A stretch of DNA of 64,000 bases from Rugamonas aquatica (lineage in GTDB: Bacteria > Pseudomonadota > Gammaproteobacteria > Burkholderiales > Burkholderiaceae_D): NCBI RefSeq assembly GCF_009380215.1, contig NZ_WHUG01000004.1:496001-560000 (forward strand), given 5' to 3'. This document shows positions 58,815 to 64,000 of this stretch, one piece after another. Numbering within the stretch: the first letter of the stretch is position 1; each line of letters begins with the position of its first letter. The notes under the pieces were generated by a model. The model was not told the DNA's origin and searched no databases. It worked only from the letters and a program-made list of their open reading frames with translations. The position numbers and the translations under genes were made by a program.

Positions 58815-59680
58815 GCCGCCGTCGCGCGCCTGGTCGTTTTGGCGGCCGGTTTCGCTTTCGATGCACGGCCGGTTTTCGCCGGCCGCTTGCCCAGGCTGTC
58901 CTGCAGCAGCGCCACCAGATCCACCACATTCGATGACTTGGCCGCCCGGGCTTCCGGTTCGGCGGCGGTGATGGTCTTGGTCTGGCCGGCTTTCACCTTC
59001 TTCTTCACCAGTGCCAGCACGTCATCCTTGTAGGTGTCGTGGTAGCGCTCCGGCTTCCATTCTTCGCTCATGCCTTCGACCAGCGACAGCGCCATCTGCA
59101 GCTCCTTGTCGCTGATGCCGGCCGCCTTCATGGTCGCCGGCGGCAGCTTCAATTCCTCGGCGCTGCGGATCTCGGCCGCGTAGCGCAGCGTGTTCAGCAC
59201 GATCTTGTCGTCGACGCAGACCAGCGCGCACAGGTGCTGTTTGGTGCGTATCACCACCGTGGCGATGCCGATCTTGCCGGCCTTGCGCAGCGTCTCGCGC
59301 AGCAGCGCATATACCTTGGCGCCGCCGCGCGACGGCGCCAGGTAATAGGGCTGTTCGTAGTAGGTCAGCGGCACATCGGCCGCGTCGACGAAGGCCTGGA
59401 TATCGATGGTCTGCGTGGCCTCGACGTTGGCGCGTTTCAGATCCTCGTCGGACAGCACCACATACTCGTTGTCCTCGTACTCATAGCCTTTGACGATATC
59501 GTCCCAGCTCACTTCCTTGCCCGTGTTCTTGTTGTAGCGCTTGTAGCCGACCGGCGAAAAGTCGCGGCGGTCGAGCATCGTCAGATCCAGCTCGTGCTCC
59601 TGCACGGCGGAATACAGTTCGACCGGAATGTGCACCAGCCCGAAGCTGATGGCGCCTTTCCATAACGCACGTGTCGCCAT
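58811..59680 (-). CDS. ku: Ku DNA end-binding protein
   Basis: The 289-residue product (from MATRALWKGAISFGLVHIPV) shows the bacterial Ku core: LDRRDFSPVGYKRYNKNTGK, IVKGYEYEDNEYVVL, then EQPYYLAPSRGGAKVYALLR and LPPATMKAAGISDKELQMAL. A basic Lys/Ala tail (TGRASKAKPAAKTTRRATAA) follows, as in long-tailed Ku proteins that bridge DNA ends. Homodimeric Ku loads LigD at double-strand breaks. The longer frame to 59743 has no homology-like content. Confidence 0.95.
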   Translation of the reverse strand: MATRALWKGAISFGLVHIPVELYSAVQEHELDLTMLDRRDFSPVGYKRYNKNTGKEVSWDDIVKGYEYEDNEYVVLSDEDLKRANVEATQTIDIQAFVDAADVPLTYYEQPYYLAPSRGGAKVYALLRETLRKAGKIGIATVVIRTKQHLCALVCVDDKIVLNTLRYAAEIRSAEELKLPPATMKAAGISDKELQMALSLVEGMSEEWKPERYHDTYKDDVLALVKKKVKAGQTKTITAAEPEARAAKSSNVVDLVALLQDSLGKRPAKTGRASKAKPAAKTTRRATAA

Positions 59681-59888
59681 GATGTTCTCCTCGAAGCAGA
59701 CAGTATTGGCCGCGCGGAGCGCAAAGACGGTGCGCTTGCTCACAGATATGCGTCAATACTGCGACGCAAAACAAGTTGCCTGAGGAAATAATCTGATCTT
59801 TAGTACAAAAAATATTGCTAATTATGAACTTTATGGCACACTACTGGGGGGATACATTTTTTATATTAAAAGCATGCGTAGGAGCAAC

Positions 59889-61358
59889 ATGATGCCGGAC
59901 AGGACCAATAGCGTAGGCGTGTTTTTTAACGCCAATGGCGAGCGACGCTCGGAGTTCCAATCCTGCTGCGGAGAGATGTTCTCCCAGCTGACGATGACCG
60001 AACATGTCGAGGCGACCGCGACGGCGCTAGGCAAGCGCACCGTGGATTTGCTGGTGCTGGACCTGAACGGCTACGAGCAGCTGAGCGAGCTGGCCGGCGT
60101 CGGCGCGCTGATCCGCAGCCGCGCGGGTGCGCCGGTGCTGGTGTTGTGCGCCTACGAGCACAGCGCCTGGCTGCCCGAGCTGATGACCTACGGCCAGTTC
60201 GACTACCGCATCTGCCCGGTACTCAACGACGAGCTGCAACAGGCCGTGGAGCAGGCGCTGGCGGTACCCGCCGATGCCGCCGCCGCCCTGCAGCAAGAGT
60301 TGCTGGACAAGGAAAGAGAACTGCGCGACCTGCTGGGCGTGCAGCGCAGCCTGCAACGGGCGCTGAGCGGCATCGACAGCATCGAATCGATGTCGGCCCA
60401 GATCTGCCTGGCGCTGTGCAATTTCCCCGGCGTGCGCCATACGGCCGTGCTGCACATGAAAGAGCGGGGCGACCTGCAACTGGTGGCGCAGGAATCGCGC
60501 AACCACCTGGACCTGGCGCGCCTGCTGCAGCGGCGCGACCGTCTGCTGCAATCGCCGCTGCGCGACGTGTTCCCGCCGCTGCTGGCGGTGGCGCGTGGCG
60601 AGATGGTGCTGCTGGACGCACCGGAAAAAGCCGGCGATCCGGAACTGGCGATGACGCTGCACGACCGCTGCGTGCGCATGGTGCTGGCGCTGCCGCTGCG
60701 CGCCGAGCCGGGCGGCCCGGAGCTGGGCGCGATCTGCCTGATGTTCGACCGTCACATCACCTTCTCGCGCGAGCAGTTCGCCTGCTTCAGCAGCCTGGCG
60801 CAGTTTGTCAGCTTCGGCCTGGGCATGAGCGAGTTGAAGCACCGGAATGAAGAACTGTCCGGCCAGATTTCGCAACTGAGCACCGTAGACAGCGTGACCG
60901 GCGCCGCCAACCGCCGCGCCGGCGAGGACATGCTGGACAACGAAATCCGCCGCGCGCGCCGTTACGGCCTGCCGCTGGCGGTGCTGTCCTTCGATGTCGC
61001 CAGCTTCCAATCCGTAAACGATTTATACGGTTCCCCGGCCGGCGACCAGACGCTGCGCGTGGTGGCGGACGTGGTCAAGAGCCGCTTGCGCACCTCGGAC
61101 CTGCTGGCGCGCATGCGCGGCGAAGAGTTCCTGATTATCGCCACCCACACCACGGCGGCCGACGCCAAACGCCTGGCGGAAAAGCTGCGCGGCGCGCTGG
61201 CCGAAGCGGACCTGCCGCGCACCGCCGAATTGGTCGTCAGCCTGGGCGTGACCCAGGTGGGCGGGGACGAGGGCAGCGCTACTGTCCTCGACCGATTGGA
61301 TGCGTCGCTGCACCGCGCCAAGCGCGCGGGCCGCAACTGCATCGACGTGGTGGAATAA
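59889..61358 (+). CDS. REC-like / GAF-like protein with degenerate GGDEF domain
   Basis: From ATG-59889 (AGGAG four bases before) the product has 489 residues. The first 120 resemble a receiver with an aspartate in TVDLLVLDLNGYEQ. Residues about 160-310 look GAF/DUF484-like. The last 170 are a GGDEF domain: STVDSVTGAANRRAGEDMLD, LSFDVASFQSVNDLYG, then the signature position LLARMRGEEFLIIATH, i.e. RGEEF instead of GG[DE]EF. A VVSLGVTQVGGDEGS tail follows. Activity as a diguanylate cyclase is doubtful; it could be a sensor of cyclic-di-GMP or GTP. Confidence 0.8.
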   Translation: MMPDRTNSVGVFFNANGERRSEFQSCCGEMFSQLTMTEHVEATATALGKRTVDLLVLDLNGYEQLSELAGVGALIRSRAGAPVLVLCAYEHSAWLPELMTYGQFDYRICPVLNDELQQAVEQALAVPADAAAALQQELLDKERELRDLLGVQRSLQRALSGIDSIESMSAQICLALCNFPGVRHTAVLHMKERGDLQLVAQESRNHLDLARLLQRRDRLLQSPLRDVFPPLLAVARGEMVLLDAPEKAGDPELAMTLHDRCVRMVLALPLRAEPGGPELGAICLMFDRHITFSREQFACFSSLAQFVSFGLGMSELKHRNEELSGQISQLSTVDSVTGAANRRAGEDMLDNEIRRARRYGLPLAVLSFDVASFQSVNDLYGSPAGDQTLRVVADVVKSRLRTSDLLARMRGEEFLIIATHTTAADAKRLAEKLRGALAEADLPRTAELVVSLGVTQVGGDEGSATVLDRLDASLHRAKRAGRNCIDVVE

Positions 61359-61361
61359 GGC

Positions 61362-62498
61362 CTAGATCTTTTCCAGCACCGTCGCAATACCCTGGCCGCC
61401 GCCGATGCACTGGGCGGCCAGCGCGTAACGGCCGCCGCTGCGCGCCAGCAGCGCCGCCGCCTTGCCGGTGATGCGCGCGCCGGTGGCGCCCAGCGGATGG
61501 CCGATGGCCAGGCCGCCGCCATCGATATTCAACACCTCCGGCCGGATCCCCAGTTCGCGCACGCAGGCCAGCGCCTGCGATGCGAACGCCTCGTTAATCT
61601 CCGCCACATCGATATCGCTGGCCTGCAGGCCGGCCAGCCGCAGCGCCTTTTGTGTCGCCGGAATCGGGCCTATGCCCATCAGCGCAGGATCGCAACCCAC
61701 CGCCGCCATCGAGACGATGCGCGCGCTCGGCGTCAGACCGTGCTTGCGGGCGAAGGCCTCGGTCGTCACCAGCACCGCCGACGCGCCGTCGGTCAGTGGC
61801 GACGAGGTGCCGGCCGTGACCACGCCGTGCTCGGGATCGAACACCGGCTTCAGCCCGGCCAGCGCCTCGACGGTGGTGCCGGGGCGGATGCAGCCGTCTT
61901 CGGCGATGACTTCGCCGGTGCCGGTGGTGATGGGCACGATTTCATCCTTCAGCAGACCGGCGGCGCGGGCGCTGGCCGCCTTCTGGTGCGACTGGAAGGC
62001 CAGCTTTTCCTGGTCAACGCGCGCCACCTCGTATTTGCGGGCGACGTTTTCCGCCGTATCGCCCATGCTGATGTAGGCGTCGGTTTCGGCCAGCAGTTGC
62101 GGGTTGGGAGAGAAGTTAAAGCCGCCTTGCGGCACCATCGTCATCGACTCGATGCCGACGCACAGATAAGCCTCGCCCAGTCCCGCCTCGATCTGCGCTG
62201 CGGCGATGTGGATGGACGACATCGACGAGCCGCAGAAACGGTTGATCGTCATGCCCGGCACCTCATGCGGAAAGCCCGCCAGCAGCGCGACGATGCGCGC
62301 CAGGTTGTTGCCCTGCGAGGATTCCGGATAGGCGCAGCCGAGGATCACGTCGTCCAGCAGGCGCGGGTCGAGGCCGGTGCGCTGGATGAGGCCCCGCACC
62401 ACCTGGGCGCCCAGGTCGTCGGGGCGGACTTCGGCCAGCTTGCCTTTGCGGGCGAAGTGGAAGGGAGAACGGGCATAGGCACTGATGACAGCTTTCAT
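61362..62498 (-). CDS. Acetyl-CoA acyltransferase (thiolase)
   Basis: The 378-residue product has all thiolase landmarks. The nucleophile Cys is in GMTINRFCGSSMSSIHIAAA, the His is in GGGLAIGHPLGATGARITGK, and the second Cys is in ALAAQCIGGGQGIATVLE. NEAFASQALA supplies the NEAF motif. FadA-type thiolases cleave 3-ketoacyl-CoA in beta-oxidation. It is divergent from a TetR regulator that probably controls it. Confidence 0.93.
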   Translation of the reverse strand: MKAVISAYARSPFHFARKGKLAEVRPDDLGAQVVRGLIQRTGLDPRLLDDVILGCAYPESSQGNNLARIVALLAGFPHEVPGMTINRFCGSSMSSIHIAAAQIEAGLGEAYLCVGIESMTMVPQGGFNFSPNPQLLAETDAYISMGDTAENVARKYEVARVDQEKLAFQSHQKAASARAAGLLKDEIVPITTGTGEVIAEDGCIRPGTTVEALAGLKPVFDPEHGVVTAGTSSPLTDGASAVLVTTEAFARKHGLTPSARIVSMAAVGCDPALMGIGPIPATQKALRLAGLQASDIDVAEINEAFASQALACVRELGIRPEVLNIDGGGLAIGHPLGATGARITGKAAALLARSGGRYALAAQCIGGGQGIATVLEKI

Positions 62499-62519
62499 GG
62501 CTTAACTCCTTTAAATGAT

Positions 62520-62552
62520 GCTCATAATGATTGATATATTACGCTCATAATG
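62520..62552. promoter_or_regulatory. Direct-repeat operator candidate between thiolase and tetR
   Basis: GCTCATAATG occurs at 62520-62529 and again at 62543-62552, 23 bases apart, in the short divergent gap. Two-turn spacing suits cooperative binding by the TetR-type regulator. Confidence 0.5.
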
Positions 62553-62587
62553 TATGATGTCAACAGGTGCACCGTGGGGAGACAGAC

Positions 62588-63157
62588 ATGAAGGTAAGCA
62601 GAGAACAAGTGGCGCTCAATCGCGAGCGCATCGTTGAAACGGCGGCGCGGCTGTTCCGCGAAAAAGGCTATGACGGCATCGGCGTGGCCGACCTGATGAA
62701 AAACGCCGGCCTGACGCACGGCGGTTTCTACGGCCATTTCGCTTCCAAGGAAGATTTGCTGGCCGCAGCCACCGAGCATGCGCTCAAGCGCTCGGTCGAG
62801 CGCTGGCAGGGCTACGTGCAGCAGGGCGCGGACACCGCGCTGGACAAGATCGGCGCCGGCTACCTGTCGGTTGCGCATCGCGACGGTCCAGCGAAGGGCT
62901 GTTCCGTGACCTCGCTGGGGGCTGATATCTCGCGCCTCGGCCCCAAGGCGCGGCATGCGCTGACCGAAGGCGTCAGTGCCCAGTTGGCCGTGCTCGAACC
63001 GCTGATGCCCGGCGATGCCGACGCCGACCAGCGGCGCCAGGCGGTGGCGACCTACGCCGCCATGGTCGGCGCCATCGTGCTGTCACGCGCAGTCGACGAC
63101 GAGGCGCTGTCGCTGGAAATCCTGCAGGCGGTGCATGCGTCGCTGCCAACCCGCTGA
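62588..63157 (+). CDS. TetR-family transcriptional regulator
   Basis: From MKVSREQ (GGGGAGA ribosome site) the product has 189 residues. Residues 8-55 are the TetR DNA-binding part (NRERIVETAARLFREKGYDG, then LMKNAGLTHGGFYGHFASKE). The KEDLLAAATEHAL and GCSVTSLGADISRLGPKARH segments match the regulator group that often flanks fatty-acid-type enzyme genes. The adjacent divergent thiolase is the natural target. An in-frame GTG at 62567 gives seven extra residues and is less well placed. Confidence 0.9.
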   Translation: MKVSREQVALNRERIVETAARLFREKGYDGIGVADLMKNAGLTHGGFYGHFASKEDLLAAATEHALKRSVERWQGYVQQGADTALDKIGAGYLSVAHRDGPAKGCSVTSLGADISRLGPKARHALTEGVSAQLAVLEPLMPGDADADQRRQAVATYAAMVGAIVLSRAVDDEALSLEILQAVHASLPTR

Positions 63158-63164
63158 CCGGCGC

Positions 63165-64000
63165 CTATTGGGCTGCCGGCTCCCACGCGGCATCGTATTC
63201 CTTTTCCAGTAGCGCGCAGACCAGTGTGCCGAGCGAGACGCCGAAGACATCCTGCGCCGCTTGAGCGCCGCCATCGGAGCGCTCGGCGGCGCGGGCAAAA
63301 CTGCTGAAGCGCGCCCAGTCGCTGCCCATGTGTGCGACCAGGACGCGTGCCAACTCGTAGGACAGCAGATTGCCATTGTCCGGCCGGAAGAAGGAAGCGC
63401 CCGACCAGAATTCCTGCATCTCCTGCGGCCCCCAGAATGCCAGATGCATGGCGTGGAGCTGGTGCTGGGTGTATCCGGTGCCGCCGCCGCGCGTCAGCCG
63501 CATTTCCGTGTTGACGGCGAGGCCTTCATCCAGCCAGCGCGGCAAATGCAAGTGGGCAAGCGCGCTGTGCGTGAGTTCATGCGCAATCACTGGCTCGATG
63601 TTCGCCAGGTCGTTGAGCGCGACGACGAAGTGCGGGCAACCGTGGTTGATGAACATGCCGCCGCTGTCGGCGAAATGACCGCCGTCCGGGTAGTAGGTCG
63701 AGACGTAGTGATAGTAGTCGGTTTCATCCGGCGCGACCACCAGCACGCTCTTGTCGTGTTCCGGGAATTGCGCCAGCCCCGCCAACAGTTTGTTGATGCG
63801 CGCGCGCGTGGTGGTCACATATGCAGCCGTCGCCAGGACCACGTTATTAGCCAGCGGCGACAACACAAACGCGTCATCGGCTTCGTGCAAGCGGAGCGTG
63901 GAACCGAAGGCGTCGCGCAGATGGCTTAGCCATGCTCTTTTGGTCACTTGCGACGCCAGAACGGCGCGCTGAGGGTCGGGCAGGGCGGCGGTCCATTCTT
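63165..64000 (-). CDS. Peptidase-MA-like zinc metallopeptidase (start beyond right edge)
   Basis: The frame is open to the right edge (17 further codons before the GTG at 63947 read EWTAALPDPQRAVLASQ), so the gene very likely starts outside the window. It contains VIAHELTHSALAHL (HExxH) followed by HLPRWLDEGLAVNTE with the third zinc ligand, the peptidase-MA gluzincin pattern. FRPDNGNLLSYELARVLVAH lies later. No membrane segment is seen in the visible part. Function beyond predicted protease unknown. Confidence 0.75.
   Translation of the reverse strand, partial: EWTAALPDPQRAVLASQVTKRAWLSHLRDAFGSTLRLHEADDAFVLSPLANNVVLATAAYVTTTRARINKLLAGLAQFPEHDKSVLVVAPDETDYYHYVSTYYPDGGHFADSGGMFINHGCPHFVVALNDLANIEPVIAHELTHSALAHLHLPRWLDEGLAVNTEMRLTRGGGTGYTQHQLHAMHLAFWGPQEMQEFWSGASFFRPDNGNLLSYELARVLVAHMGSDWARFSSFARAAERSDGGAQAAQDVFGVSLGTLVCALLEKEYDAAWEPAAQ

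Overview
The window looks like chromosomal DNA from a high-GC betaproteobacterium of the Oxalobacteraceae (Massilia / Duganella / Janthinobacterium type). This is inferred from base composition, two PEP-CTERM proteins, a DadA/Lrp pair, a LigD/Ku pair and an RND pump in a Burkholderiales-style arrangement. I could run no database search.

Layout. (1) 1-6000 is visibly AT-richer than the rest. It is a same-strand array of small, unrelated, mostly unknown genes: a Vat/CatB-like acetyltransferase cut by the left edge, a Coq7-like di-iron protein, DUF5076-like and DUF6249-like proteins, and several orphans. Almost every one is followed by a short GGCC-centred repeat (+ strand GNCNGCTNNTGGCCG), giving a cassette-like architecture. 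(2) 6000-19100 is core-type sequence: ZntB-like transporter, HDOD protein, dadA with a divergent Lrp regulator, a TerB-like membrane protein, a REPIN, a MarR-EmrB-outer membrane factor-EmrA efflux operon, two envelope proteins and NDH-2. (3) 19100-26600 is a signalling cluster with two hybrid kinases, a sensorless kinase, a REC-GGDEF protein and a PAS-REC protein, followed by a candidate small RNA. (4) 27300-28740 holds three copies of tRNA-Arg(ACG), with a PEP-CTERM gene between copies 2 and 3. (5) 29000-31060 has an FMN-dependent lactate dehydrogenase coupled to an LCMT-type methyltransferase.

(6) 31100-42400 is the highlight: a complete thiazole/oxazole-modified microcin (TOMM / LAP) gene cluster. 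It starts with a 45-residue precursor whose core ends in a Ser/Thr/Cys run with seven cysteines. Next come an E1-like leader-binding protein, a YcaO cyclodehydratase ending PHPFP, and a SagB-type FMN dehydrogenase. A 778-residue fusion follows, joining a HExxH zincin-like domain (candidate leader peptidase) and a TPR-like region to an ABC ATPase, and then an ABC-2 permease. The operon continues into a second export module: a membrane-anchored DUF2141 protein, a LolD/MacB-type ATPase, an FtsX-type permease, a LolA-like protein and an outer-membrane barrel. All genes are co-oriented with tiny gaps or ATGA overlaps.

(7) 42400-48050 carries envelope hypotheticals, GNAT, SDR, and a LysR/D-2-hydroxyacid dehydrogenase pair. 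(8) 47800-55000 is an RND tripartite pump preceded by a lipase-like protein lacking its nucleophile, reminiscent of llpE-ceoAB-opcM / bpeEF-oprC of Burkholderia. (9) 55000-64000 contains LigD, a PEP-CTERM protein, Ku, a degenerate-motif GGDEF protein, a thiolase with divergent TetR, and a peptidase-MA-like protein cut by the right edge.
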